DNA of 64,000 nt from Hirundichthys speculiger (taxonomy: Eukaryota; Chordata; Actinopteri; Beloniformes; Exocoetidae), in assembly GCA_018398805.1 (NCBI GenBank), contig JAGFBZ010000817.1, forward strand, positions 1,692,001-1,756,000, written 5' to 3'. The position numbers and the translations under genes were made by a program. Positions 55,901-64,000 of the stretch are shown here, in pieces; within the stretch, counting starts at the first letter, position 1, and each line of letters opens with the position of its first letter. The notes under the pieces were generated by a model. It ran no database searches. It saw only the letters and a list, made by a program, of their open reading frames with translations, and was not told the DNA's origin.

Positions 55901-58900
55901 ATTTTGATTTAATGTCTTCAGCAGCCTGCCTTTTGGATGAATTATGATTTTCTGTGTCATGCAGAATTCTACTGTCAGTTGAACATTTCTATTCAAAAGT
56001 AGTTTCTTGATACACAATTTATACAAAGAGCAACAAGAAATAATAATAATTAAAAAATGCCCTTGTCTTGATTAGATGCTGTAAACTCCTGTAATATCTC
56101 AAAAGTAATTAATCAATAATTGCTGCTACTTAGCAACTTCAGATTTTACAACTGGATTATTAGAAGAAAAATAAAATGAAGTAAAATGAAATGGAATAAT
56201 TGATTGTGGACTTTGAGTATTTGGATGAAGACAGAATTTTTATAATTATGCCTTCATAGGACACCACAAGGAATTTGAAACAAATCAAACAACAGTAACT
56301 CTATTTTAAGGGGCTCAATAGTATTTAGACGCTTGGCTAAAAAGAACTTTGTTGGCCAAGAGTGGTCTATTCCCTTCGTACAACAAAACAAATGAAGCAG
56401 TTTAAAGGTCTGGAGTTCAAGAAGTCCAAGAAGATCTCAATGGAAGTGAAGGAGGAAATCAAAAGGCTGAAAAAGTAAATGTGAATGAACTATAAGAAAG
56501 ATAGAAAAAGTCTTGGGTCGGGCCACACCAACAGCGTGATACATTCTTCAAAAGAAGAGAACTCAGGGAGGAGACTGAACAGCATCAAACGGCTTGGAAG
56601 ACCACAGAAGACAGCTTAAGTTCACACTGTGAAGAACACACTGCTTCACAGTATCAACAGAAGTGAGGAATACTCTGGAGAAGTAGGTGTGTCATTGTTA
56701 ATATCAAAAAAAGCCTTCATGAATGCAAATACAACAAGGTGCAAACCACTGGAACCGTTCTAGCACAGTAAATCTGGATTAGTCTTTGCCAGAAAACATC
56801 AATGAAAAAGGCTCTCATATTCTGGAAACAGGTTATTTGGACAGATGAAAGCAAGATAAGTTGCAACAGAAAGATAAGGAAGAGAAAAGTAAGGGGAAAG
56901 AAAGGAGCAGCTCAAGATCCAAAGCGTTCCACATCATGTGTGAAACATGGTGTTATGAACATGTATGGCTGCCATGTGGAATGGGTTCACCGGTGGTTCT
57001 TGACAGTGTGACTGCTGACAAAAGAAGCAAGATGATTTCTGAATACTGCTCACATTCAGCCAAATGCTATAAAGCTGATAGGACAAATGCATCACTTGTA
57101 AGGATGTGTGACCTTTATTTAACCAGGTGAGTCAACTGAGAACCAACTGTCATTTACAATGACGATCTGACCGAGTGCATCCACGTGAACATTCTCACTA
57201 AACCTGAATAAGGAAATGAATACACAATGTTTTTTGTTATCTTTGTACATCTCCTCTCACGTGTTGTTGGCCCAAAAAAGCAGAATGTGCTGTGACTCAA
57301 AAGAGCCTTTTTTTCCATCAGTGTCTGTTGGTTAAGAGCCAGTGCTCAGCCTGTATCCAGCTCCTGTTTCAACTGCCAGGAAAACCTGTTCTCTGGTAGT
57401 ATGAATTATTAGCATCCAGTCTCCCCCAGTCCAAGAAAGAACAAGAAAAACTAAGTTTCAGCGAAGAACAAAAGCACACATCCTTTCATTTTTTCTGCTA
57501 TTAACTGTTTTAATATTGCCATTTGGCATTTTTAGCACAAATTTCACTGCAGCTGTCATGAAGGAAGCTGAGTTGATTACACGGATTAGATTAGGGCTGT
57601 AGTAGGCTTGGGCGGTATCCAAATTTTGATACCGTCAAACTTCACTCACATTTTACCGGGGTATACCGTATTACCGCGACTATTAAGGCGAACAAACACC
57701 ACCGGCAGACACCGCCCGTCAAAACAGCCGTCCCCATTATGTGCGCCGCTGCGGGACTTTACGCCTGAAAAAAAAGGCGAGTTTACCTCGAAACAGCAGT
57801 TCAGTGCTTCAATATAAAGTTGGCTCAACTACAGTTGTTATTTATTTGTGTATTTCTTGCTTTTCACTGTAGTTTTAACTGTTCCTTCTCTGCTGCAGCT
57901 GCCTGCAGCCTGTCTCCTGCAGCGCTGAAACGCGCTTTACAGTAAAGTGTCTGATGCGGGACGTTTTACTTCCTATAAATTCTTCAACATAAAAGTCCAA
58001 CATTATTAGTTTCATTAGAAGCTTTTATTTTGAAGCAGCAAGCTCAGGAAGTGTTGTTTTCATAGTCAGTACTGTAACAGGACGAGTCAAACGGGCGAGC
58101 GAGTCAGCTGCGAGCGAACATGAATAAACGGTAAAATAAAGCAGAACACACAGCGATACAGGAGAGAAACTAAACTTTAAACCACAGAAATCATTCATTG
58201 CATTTTTAAGACGGTATTGAAACTGATACCGCTGCTATTTTTGAATACCGGAAGTATACGGTATTACCGTAATACCGCCCAAGCCTAGGCTGTAGCGATA
58301 CACTTATCTAGCGATACGATGCAATACGCGATATTCAGCTCGTGATGTGATATATATCGATATTCATCTTACAATACATTTACATCATTTTCCGAAAGAT
58401 TTTAAGGGGACAAAGTGGTTTTGGTGACATCTTGTGAGTGTTCCAATGACTTTGTTTGAATTAATTGAACTGAAAGCATCAATTACACATTATATGGCTG
58501 ACAGGCAGCTTGCAAATGCTGGACAAAATGAATAAAAGATGAGTTGAGAAAAATAGTTTCATTTATTTAAACAGTGCAAATTGTTACTTGCAGGCTTTTA
58601 AAGCTTAGAATATCGATACCCGCGGCTGAAAAATCGATACTCTCTGGGGAAATAAAATATCGATATATATCGCAGAATCGATAAAATCGCCCAGCTCTAG
58701 TTTAGATATATCTGCATTTTAAAATCAAGACCAGTTCAGCATACTTTCAAGTCAAGATTGAATGTTTAGAATTGAAATATTTCTGATATTCAGTATTTAT
58801 TTTGGATATGTTTACTCAATCAGACTTTTTAATCACATCATCAATTTAAGGATTGACTTTAGGATGAAAACAGCCGCTGATATGTTTCAGACACTAAAGT

Positions 58901-60556
58901 ATACCCTTATTATTCGTGGGTTACGTTCCTTCCTTCCCCCGCAAATTCCAAAAATCCGCAAATTATTGATGCAGTTTTAAAAGGCCTATGGATGATACTA
59001 TGTATGATAAATATTCTTCCCAAAAACATTCTAAAGACATTCTGACTCGTTAATACAGTAATAATGTAGTAATGTGAGATTGAAAACATTTTAATTTTGC
59101 AGTGTGATAACATTTATCAATAATAATAATAATAATATTAATCAAATATATAAATACAATAATACTAGTTAGGGTGAATGTGAGCGTTTTTCTTCAAAAT
59201 ACTGGCCTAAGAAATTCACAAAATTGCTGGGGGCTATCACAAATCCAAATACATTATAAAAAAAAAAAAAACTTTGAGAGCAAAATCCACAAGTTTGCGG
59301 GACCACGAATGGTGAACCACAAATGGGCAAGGGTCTACTGTACTTTGCAGTGTAATTTTGCAGTGCATGTTAATTTATGTGTCACACAGACAGATGTCAG
59401 CAGGGTACATTGAAAAATGAAAACCAATTGAAATTAAATTTAACTGGCAATAAGCAATTAAATTAATCTAAAATAAGTGAACAAGTAAAACTTGGTAACT
59501 TTTGTCTGATTAAATTATTTTGTTTACTTGTTACCAAATGAAGCAATTCCTCTAGGTTAGCAAACAATGATCTCTTTACATTGTGGCTAAATACAAAATC
59601 CCCTCTGATGGAGTGTATACGTTTGATGGTTTTGGTTGAGACTCTGAAAAAAAAAAGATTTAATAAACTTAATAAAAGAAAATGGTTTGCTGGTATGCTT
59701 CAGTAACTTTATTTGATTGTACCGTGTCCACCTACGCAAGCATGGACTGCAGCTGTAGTTACATTATAATCTTCAATACAATAACAATGAATTACCTGCG
59801 AGAAGCTATAAAAGATGTCAACGCAAATCAAGTATTTTTAGAGCCACATGGCACTTGTGTCATAGCTCACAGAAAATATTCCAATGATGAGGTACACCCA
59901 CCCATTGTCACACGTGATGGAGACTATGGAAGACGTGCTCACACATGATGAAGACAGTGGAGCAGGTGTTGCTACACCAACGGAAGCCACAGATCTGCCA
60001 TGTCCCCGACCCACTTGCAATTTGCCTAGCAGGCCCCATCTCACCTGGACAGGGGCAGCAGAGCTGTGAGAATTATTTATTTGGGCTTCCCGGCACCTTT
60101 AATACCATCCAGCCTCTGCTCCTCAGGGATATACTGACAGAGATGGGAGTGGGCTCACACCTGGTGGTGTGGATCATGGGCTACCTGACAGGCAAACCTC
60201 AGTATGTATAACTGTGGGTTCTGCAGGTCTGCAGTTAGCAGCACAGGAGCACTGTAGGGGGGGCTCTCTCTGGCCCTACTTCCTCAGAAAGCACCCTTCA
60301 ACATCTACAAAAAGCTGCTCCAGATGTTTAACCAGACTGCTATGGCAAGTGCCCTCTTCTGTGCGGTGGTGTGCTAGGGAGGCAGCATCAAGAAGAGGGA
60401 TGCCTCATGTCTGCTGGACAGCCGGACGTCCACGACAGAGCGATGGGTGCTGAGCAGGCTCCTGTCAATCATGGATAATCCTCTACATCTACTGCATAGC
60501 ATCATCTCCAGACTGAGGAGGTCCTTCCTGCCTTTATCTATCTATCTATCTATCTA

Positions 60557-60591
<35 letters not shown>

Positions 60592-63300
60592 TCACACATG
60601 CAGAATGTGTTTTCTCAATCATACCAAGTAGTGCAGTACACTTTAATCCAGCTCTGGGACTCTTCTTGACATACTTTTAATATCTGCTACTCCCATACTG
60701 TTCAGAAATGAAAGTATATTCTCTTGTGCCACAATGAAATAGGTGCCATGTTAAATATAGTCTCAACATTTCGCATCTGCATGCATCAAATTTAAAAGAA
60801 AAGTTATCCAGACATGCTTTCAGCCATGTATGGCAGATAACAATGACATACAAAAGTATAGATCATGGTTGACATGGTTATGGTTGACAATAGTTTAGCA
60901 AATCTTTGATCAAAATCCTAATTACCTCCGCCAAGGAGGTTATGTTTTTGCCGGCGTTTGTCTGTCTGACTGTGTACAAGATATCTCTAAAAGTTATGGA
61001 TGGATTTTGATGAAATTTTCAGGAGTTGTCAGAAATGTGAAAAGGAAGAACTGATTTCATTTTGGCTGTGATCCAGAAGAAATCCTGGATTCTGGATCAC
61101 TTTCAAATTTTCGATAACATTGCGGTCAATGGGGCCGAAAATTTTATTTCTCAATATCTCCGTTAATTATTTCCCAAAACTCATGAAATTTGACTCAGGG
61201 ATTGACAATGGAAACCTCTATCAAATTTCAAAGGCTGATCCGGATCTGATCCAGAACGCGGATTTTATCGCAATCTGTAAATTGCTTTATGGGGGAATTG
61301 TTGCACTTGGCGGAGGTCTGCACTCTCCGAGTGCTTTTCTTTCATCTTTGAACACAAAGCAATGACCACCACCAGTTCTGAAGCAAAACCAGGAAAAGGT
61401 ACAAACAAAGAATCATTACTGTAGTATGTATGCAAAGTGCCAAACAGAAATGTGTGAGTCACCGCTATCTGCTAGAGAAATACACAAATGTTAAGAAGAA
61501 CTTCCTCTTTCAGTTCTAGGGATTTACAGACTTGCACAGACCTTGATGGCAAGATGATAATGATCCACTCATTTGATTCAGGCGTGCTATAGCAGGGAAC
61601 CATCTAAAACGTGCCGTGCAGTTCGAGGACCAGGACTGGGGAACACTAACTTATTCCATAATGCACACCAGTATTCTATTCTCAAGTCCAGTATGAGGCC
61701 ATCTGTTTGACAGCTGCAACGTGACTGAAACTGGGTCAAGCAACAGTACAATGAACCAGAAAAATCTATCTGAAAAAGAAAAGGATCAAGGAGGAGCAAT
61801 GGCCTGGACAAAATCCAGACTTTAATTCAGGCAAAGGTTGTGGTGAGACCTGAATTGAGCTGTAAATAAATTGATGTTCACCAAGTTCAATGAACCAAAG
61901 CAATGTTATTAAGAAAAATTCAGATGTATAACTTCACACAGAAAACAATCGCTTCTTGTTATTGCTTCTAAAGGTGACTAAATCATAGGATGTACACTGT
62001 TTTTCTCATATTGCTTCTACATTTTGATTTAGTTTTGCTCAACAGATAATGACATGGTGGTATTGTCGTTGTTCATCTTAAGTTTAATTTGAGACCTGGC
62101 ACAGACCAAGTTACCAGTTGTTGCCTTCGGTCTATAATTATACAGAGGTAATGCTATTGTACTTCAGTGTCAGTTATGGTAACTGGGGTCAAACAAAGTC
62201 AGGTTAAATGATGGAAGACAGACAAAATTATGGGTTGCATGTGATCATATGAACACAAAAAAGTCAGCAGCATAAAAGGTCACTGGGAGCTACAGGTCTA
62301 TTTGTTATTGTCAGTAACTTCTGTTGTTGTTAGGCTACAGATAAAACTCGCAGCACACATGTTACCTGAGGTTAGTCTCTGAGTTACTCCTTTGGTGCAT
62401 GTCCTCTTCTTCCTCCACCAAATCTTCCTGATGCTCCTTGCCTCTATATGCCTTGCCCACTAGCTCCTTACTCTCTTCCTGCAATGTCTCCTCTTCACTA
62501 GCCCCTCTCCCCCTCTCTCCCACCTCTTCTTCCTCCCTCACCTCTCCTAACTGCTCATCCCCCTCCCTAGTTTGGCTTCTTGATCGCAACTGGCTGAAGA
62601 TGGAGACAGAAGCAAAGACAGTAGCACATGCAAAGCAGAAAAAAAAGAACAAACAAAGCATGAACAATGTCAACAATAAGAGAAAGAAATAGAGACAGTA
62701 CAGACAAAAAAGCAGAATGATTCAAACACAAGAGAAAACATAAAGTAGGGTGACAGACTAACAGTAAAGCAACATGCAAAGAAATTTGTTTGCACTTTGA
62801 TTTGAGATCAAATCCAAAGAAAGATGAAATATTTTCATTGTTCCAGTGTGAATATGGACAAACTTCCCCACAGCGAGAATAAATAGAGTTCAACCATTTG
62901 GTTCCAGATTCTCTAAAACAGAGCCAAACTTGAACTCATCATCAAGAGAAAATGACACAGAAGGCTAACAGAGTGCATTTTTCTCTTCATGGTTAACCAG
63001 GTGAAAATGCCTGGACATGGCAACATGTAATAAATTCACAGCTGAGGGAGGGTTGTCCATTCCTGAAAACAATGTGACAAAGTTCAAAGAGCAAGACAAA
63101 GTACACAGTCCACTGGTGTGGACATCAGCCTACCGGATCTTGCGATTTCCTTGCAGCCTTTCTGACTGGACAGACATGTAGCTCGTGCTGCTGAACCGAG
63201 AGGCACTACTAGTTCTCGATACAGCGGACACGTCGCTTACATCGCTGTCTGACGACTTGGCTGACAAGTTGTCTGAGCCCCGTGCATCTCTGCCTGGGCA
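31813..63300 (-). CDS. RIMS2: RIM2 (regulating synaptic membrane exocytosis 2), 3' part
   Basis: Exons, 5' to 3' on the - strand: 63300-63134, 62593-62366 (cassette), 46033-45789, 33075-32934, 32721-32609, 32516-32415, 32269-32130, 32016-31813; alternative first exon 35320-35176. All junctions are in phase. RIM proteins are presynaptic active-zone scaffolds that link Rab3, Munc13, ELKS, RIM-BP and calcium channels. The window encodes the Ser/Arg-rich linker and the whole C2B domain (GDIQIGM to KLFPPSSLVDP). C2B has the PAPYVKVYLLENG and VIVWGDYGRMDHKSF signatures and lacks an Asp in the first loop, consistent with the calcium-independent RIM C2B. The text KNRQMG, SISGDMCNLEK and SSIGAKM fits RIM2 better than RIM1, RIM3 or RIM4. 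The N-terminal Rab3-binding, PDZ and C2A exons lie right of the window. Confidence 0.93.
32130..32269 (-). CDS. RIMS2: RIMS2 exon, C2B core
   Basis: Encodes APYVKVYLLENGVCIAKKKT, KVARKTLDPLYQQQLPFEES and PGGKVLQ. The KKKTK polybasic strand is the lipid-binding patch of C2B domains. Donor gtaagaa, acceptor tttctag. Confidence 0.95.
32415..32516 (-). CDS. RIMS2: RIMS2 exon, start of C2B
   Basis: Encodes DIQIGMVEKKGALEVEIIRA and RSLVGKPGSKALP, ending with G of an Ala codon. It begins with GG of a Gly codon after gttatttag. Confidence 0.95.
32609..32721 (-). CDS. RIMS2: RIMS2 exon upstream of C2B
   Basis: Encodes LIFPGVRLSSDAQFSDFLDG and LGPAQLVGRQTLATPPM, an almost invariant RIM family stretch. 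Confidence 0.95.
32934..33075 (-). CDS. RIMS2: RIMS2 exon shared by long and gamma forms
   Basis: Encodes AGGKKLRSTVQRSTETGLAV, EMRSRMTRQASRESTDGSMN and SYSSEG. Its first two bases finish a Glu codon that can be supplied either by the exon ending at 45789 or by the alternative first exon ending at 35176; both leave a G. Confidence 0.95.
33076..35175 (-). other. RIMS2 intron
   Basis: AT-rich intron between the gamma-type first exon and the shared exon. No gene or clear mobile element recognised. Confidence 0.6.
35176..35320 (-). CDS. RIMS2: RIM2-gamma-type alternative first exon
   Basis: Starts at an ATG with an excellent context (tcaccATGGG) at 35320 and encodes MGRQGHDTSAPAPGMRMQCS followed by QSKMSLSASFEALAVYFPCM and NSFDEEDG, ending with G before gtaaga. 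The SLSASFEALA-YFPCMNS block is the family signature of short gamma RIMs (RIM2-gamma, RIM3, RIM4). Joined to 33075 it gives a short protein with only C2B. Its existence implies an internal promoter just above 35320. No TATA box is obvious there. Confidence 0.88.
36341..36366. repeat. (CA)13 microsatellite
   Basis: Pure dinucleotide run in a RIMS2 intron. Confidence 0.97.
37193..38540. mobile_element. Non-autonomous hAT element, 1.35 kb
   Basis: Ends taggggtgcacgataa and ttatcgtgcatccctat are inverted copies. The 8-bp flanks are cttacacc (37185-37192) and tttacacc (38541-38548), a target duplication with one mismatch. Further tatcggtatcgg motifs lie inside the right end. No transposase. The interior holds a TA run and a 10-bp tandem array. 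Confidence 0.87.
37818..37870. repeat. 10-bp tandem array, about five units
   Basis: Units gctaacgtga and gctaacatga alternate regularly, so the higher-order period is 20 bp. Confidence 0.88.
42884..43329. mobile_element. hAT MITE, 446 bp
   Basis: Ends taggggtgcataatattgg and atattgtgcatcccta are inverted copies. Flanks aaaccaat (42876-42883) and aaagcaat (43330-43337) form an 8-bp duplication with one mismatch. Its ends resemble those of the 37193 element. Confidence 0.85.
44305..44363. repeat. Perfect 26-bp hairpin, 7-nt loop
   Basis: The left arm 44305-44330 begins ctccaaatgtgg and ends gagcctctg. The right arm 44338-44363 is its exact reverse complement. The loop is aggaaag. It lies in a RIMS2 intron and would fold in the transcript. 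Confidence 0.95.
45789..46033 (-). CDS. RIMS2: RIMS2 linker exon
   Basis: Encodes DFASKMKNRQMGSSSGVNMT, KSTSISGDMCNLEKTDGSQS, DTAVGTVGTDDKKRRSSIGA and KMQAMVGMSRKSRSTSQLSQ plus T. This is the Ser-rich linker between C2A and C2B. It opens with T after ctgacag and closes with G before gtaggg. Confidence 0.93.
46800..48650 (+). mobile_element. Degenerate non-LTR retrotransposon (LINE) relic
   Basis: Broken + strand blocks recall the C-terminal half of a LINE polyprotein, notably LEQHNLSRGTVCRNVCGNYH followed by LEDPKAKGKITPEVAENE (48350-48500), and GFGLWIQSSRTQQSP, then the MADIQ and MKSW words in another frame (46870-47010). Stops are frequent. It is interrupted by a hAT MITE at 47725-47948. 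Long minus-strand frames here are shadows. Confidence 0.6.
47725..47948. mobile_element. hAT MITE, 224 bp, palindromic
   Basis: Ends caggggtgtcggactccagg and the reverse complement of cacaggtgtcagactccagg. Flanks ttgtacac (47717-47724) and ttgtacag (47949-47956) are an 8-bp duplication with one mismatch. It is a very common fish repeat type, inserted in a LINE relic. Confidence 0.87.
49932..49964. repeat. (AG)n microsatellite
   Basis: About 16 AG units, followed by imperfect AAAG units to about 49977. Confidence 0.96.
53597..53604. repeat. Left 8-bp target-site duplication (cttacatg)
   Basis: Identical to 55702-55709. Confidence 0.92.
53605..55701. mobile_element. Non-autonomous hAT element, 2.1 kb
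   Basis: Left end caggcctggaatttcg and right end cgaaattcctgccctg are inverted copies with two mismatches, flanked by a perfect 8-bp duplication cttacatg. GGCC-core motifs cluster near both ends (53630-53705 and 55593-55685). The interior has no transposase and no long ORF. Confidence 0.9.
55702..55709. repeat. Right 8-bp target-site duplication (cttacatg)
   Basis: Exact copy of 53597-53604. Confidence 0.92.
56390..57110 (+). pseudogene. Tc1-like transposase relic
   Basis: On the + strand: a helix-turn-helix-like region with NRLGRPQKTA (about 56590), then a Ser/Arg block, then VIWTDESKISCNRKIRKRKV (56830-56890, the first catalytic Asp in WTDESK), and CVKHGVMNMYGCHVEW, a damaged form of the usual KHGGG-MVWGC. 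Stops and frameshifts are frequent and the distal DPN-E motif is not clear. It is a dead copy, unlike the antisense Tc1 at 6940-7910 in sequence. Confidence 0.78.
57592..58699. mobile_element. Outer hAT element (interrupted by another hAT)
   Basis: Left end tagggctgtag continues after the insertion with cgatacacttatctagc; right end reads aaatcgcccagctcta. Ends are inverted copies of the TAG-R-GCTG-GCGAT type. Flanks gattagat (57584-57591) and gtttagat (58700-58707) are an 8-bp duplication with one mismatch. Many cgatat motifs lie inside. Confidence 0.83.
57603..58287. mobile_element. Inner hAT element, 685 bp, nested
   Basis: Ends taggcttgggcggtat and ataccgcccaagccta are perfect inverted copies. 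Flanking ggctgtag (57595-57602 and 58288-58295) is a perfect 8-bp duplication made from the outer element's own left end. No ORF of note. Confidence 0.93.
58900..59342. mobile_element. Mariner/Tigger-type MITE
   Basis: Left end tatacccttattattcgtgg, right end aaatgggcaagggtctactgta; the reverse complement of the right end gives TAGACCCTTGCCCATTTGTG, similar to the left. TA at the borders fits a mariner-type target. No ORF. Confidence 0.65.
59965..60536 (+). mobile_element. LINE reverse-transcriptase relic
   Basis: Fragments in order: QICHVPDPLA, then GTFNTIQPLLLRDILTEMGV, LVVWIMGYLTGKPQYV, and after an internal deletion LSRLLSIMDNPLHLLHSIIS followed by RLRRSFLP. These match the finger and palm (SSAFNTIQP) and the C-terminal end of fish LINEs. 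It ends in a tetranucleotide array. Confidence 0.78.
60536..60590. repeat. (TATC)n(TGTC)n microsatellite
   Basis: Tetranucleotide array at the 3' end of the LINE relic. Confidence 0.96.
60924..61340. mobile_element. Inverted-repeat element with cctccgcca / tggcggagg ends
   Basis: Starts acctccgccaaggaggttat and contains aaaagttatggatggatttt, gatgaaattttcagg and gatccggatctgatcc, ending cttggcggaggtctgcactc then tccgagtgctttt. I recognise this text as a repeat found widely in fish and aquatic invertebrates. No transposase is present. Confidence 0.7.
61520..61650. mobile_element. Partial hAT MITE (same type as 47725-47948)
   Basis: cttgcacagaccttgatggc, then catttgattcaggcgtgct and agcagggaaccatctaaaa match the second half of the 47725 element. 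The ends are not preserved. Confidence 0.65.
62366..62593 (-). CDS. RIMS2: RIMS2 acidic cassette exon, 228 nt
   Basis: Acceptor ctccatcttcag, donor gtaaca. It encodes QLRSRSQTREGDEQ, a Glu-rich middle (EEEE runs near REEEEVGERG and VEEEEDMHQ) and RSNSETNL. It starts with C, completing the CG left by the exon ending at 63134, and ends with AG, completed by the T of 46033 to Ser. At 76 codons it is symmetric, so skipping keeps the frame. Both junctions fit exactly, which chance would rarely give. I do not recall this acidic insert in mammalian RIM2, so it may be a fish-specific or alternative exon. Confidence 0.72.
62594..63133 (-). other. RIMS2 intron
   Basis: Short intron between the Ser-rich exon and the acidic cassette, donor gtaggc. 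Nothing else recognised; open frames of 84-108 codons are chance. Confidence 0.6.
63134..63300 (-). CDS. RIMS2: RIMS2 Ser-rich linker exon
   Basis: After ttcttctctgcag it encodes CPGRDARGSDNLSAKSSDSD, VSDVSAVSRTSSASRFSSTS and YMSVQSERLQGNRKI, ending with CG. The SSDSDVSDVSA-SRTSSASR stretch is a signature of RIM1 and RIM2, and GNRKI favours RIM2. Confidence 0.93.
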
Positions 63301-64000
63301 CTGCAGAGAAGAACATGAGAGGGGGGAAACAGGTTTCAAAAATTTCTATGATGGTAATGTCTCATGACATGAAAAAGACTGCTTGTGGAGTTTTTTTTTT
63401 TTTTTTTCAAACACAAGCTCATCTAGAACAAGAATGTTCAGTCCATCCTTCACACTGAATGAAAGACTTAAGGTTATGAAAGTTTGCAAACTTTGTTTTA
63501 TGTCAGTATAACCATGCCTCTAGCTTTTCTTGGACAACTGCTGCAGAATATGTAAATAATGAAGACGTTTTAAAGTTTTCTCTTGCTTCTAGTTGAGAAT
63601 GATAGCGATTTACATCTATACTAAAGAGCAAAAGGATGACTGCGATAGTATCAACTAAAACATTCAAAGGTTTTCTGACTGTATTGTGTGTGCATAACCA
63701 TCATAGGGTAAACTGAAATAAACTGAGATGGAAAACTTACATCATTTTCAACACAGGGGCACCTAACAATGAAGTTTAAAAAATATCACAGTTGTGCAAG
63801 TCTCATTTTTATTTTTGATGTTTTAAAACGGTGCATGATACAGTAGCTGTTGCACTTCTGAGCCAGCAGCAGATGTAGCTAAAGAGCCAAACTGAGTGTC
63901 ATTATGGTAAAACCCTCTTTACAAGACACTGATGCAGTGCATGGCTTTTCATATTTTCAGTCATTGTTAATTATTAACACCAGCAACAGCAGCATTACAG
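63301..64000 (-). other. RIMS2 intron, right edge
   Basis: AT-rich, with a T run at 63391-63408. No exon recognised before the window ends. Confidence 0.6.

Larger units (their letters stand above)
46034..62365 (-). other. Largest RIMS2 intron in the window (16 kb)
   Basis: Holds LINE relics, a hAT MITE at 47725-47948, hAT elements at 53605-55701 and 57592-58699, a Tc1 relic and MITEs, each listed separately. The stretches 48650-53600 and 61650-62365 show only simple repeats and AT-rich sequence. One weak candidate is a possible PIF/Harbinger-like fragment at 52477-52900. Confidence 0.6.

Noticed and set aside
62589..62600. Acceptor ccag just before TTG as the start of the RIMS2 cassette exon
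   Set aside because: It would give the wrong phase for the upstream exon; the acceptor 4 nt earlier (start 62593) fits exactly.

Overview
The window is nuclear DNA of a vertebrate, most likely a ray-finned fish and probably a percomorph. It has intron-split genes with GT-AG junctions, AT-rich introns, many microsatellites, and a fish-type set of transposable elements: Tc1, piggyBac, hAT, Rex1-like LINEs and a tRNA-derived SINE. I see no bacterial-type genes, operons or CRISPR.

Three protein genes are recognised. (1) The 3' half of DPYS (dihydropyrimidinase) is on the + strand, six coding exons from base 1 to 15402, with a poly(A) signal at 15904. (2) DCSTAMP (dendrocyte-expressed seven-transmembrane protein) is on the - strand, 25531 to 24076, in two coding exons. 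(3) The 3' part of RIMS2 (presynaptic active-zone Rab3-interacting molecule 2) is on the - strand from 63300 to 31813, running off the right edge. The order RIMS2-DCSTAMP-DPYS is also that of human 8q22-q23, so the block is conserved vertebrate synteny and the names support one another. The three genes do not share a pathway: DPYS is pyrimidine breakdown, DCSTAMP cell fusion of osteoclasts and macrophages, RIMS2 neurotransmitter release.

Reading frames: every RIMS2 exon joins in phase. DPYS has one extra base at about 3051 and DCSTAMP lacks one base at about 24747, each inside otherwise well conserved sequence. RIMS2 carries an acidic 228-nt symmetric exon (62593-62366) and an internal alternative first exon of the RIM2-gamma type (35320-35176).

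Region by region: 1-15.9 kb DPYS, whose 10.3-kb intron holds LINE, Tc1 and LTR-like relics; 16-24 kb intergenic, with a piggyBac relic, a 1.83-kb non-autonomous hAT element and a Tc1-type MITE inside mirrored microsatellites; 24-25.6 kb DCSTAMP; 25.6-31.8 kb intergenic DNA with a SINE and the probable RIMS2 3' UTR; 31.8-64 kb RIMS2 exons and long introns with at least six further hAT copies (two nested), a Tc1 relic, LINE relics and other MITEs. I found no convincing new multi-gene system. The best leads are the RIMS2 cassette exon, the two frame breaks, a perfect 26-bp hairpin in a RIMS2 intron, and several hAT elements whose ends and 8-bp target duplications can be read directly.
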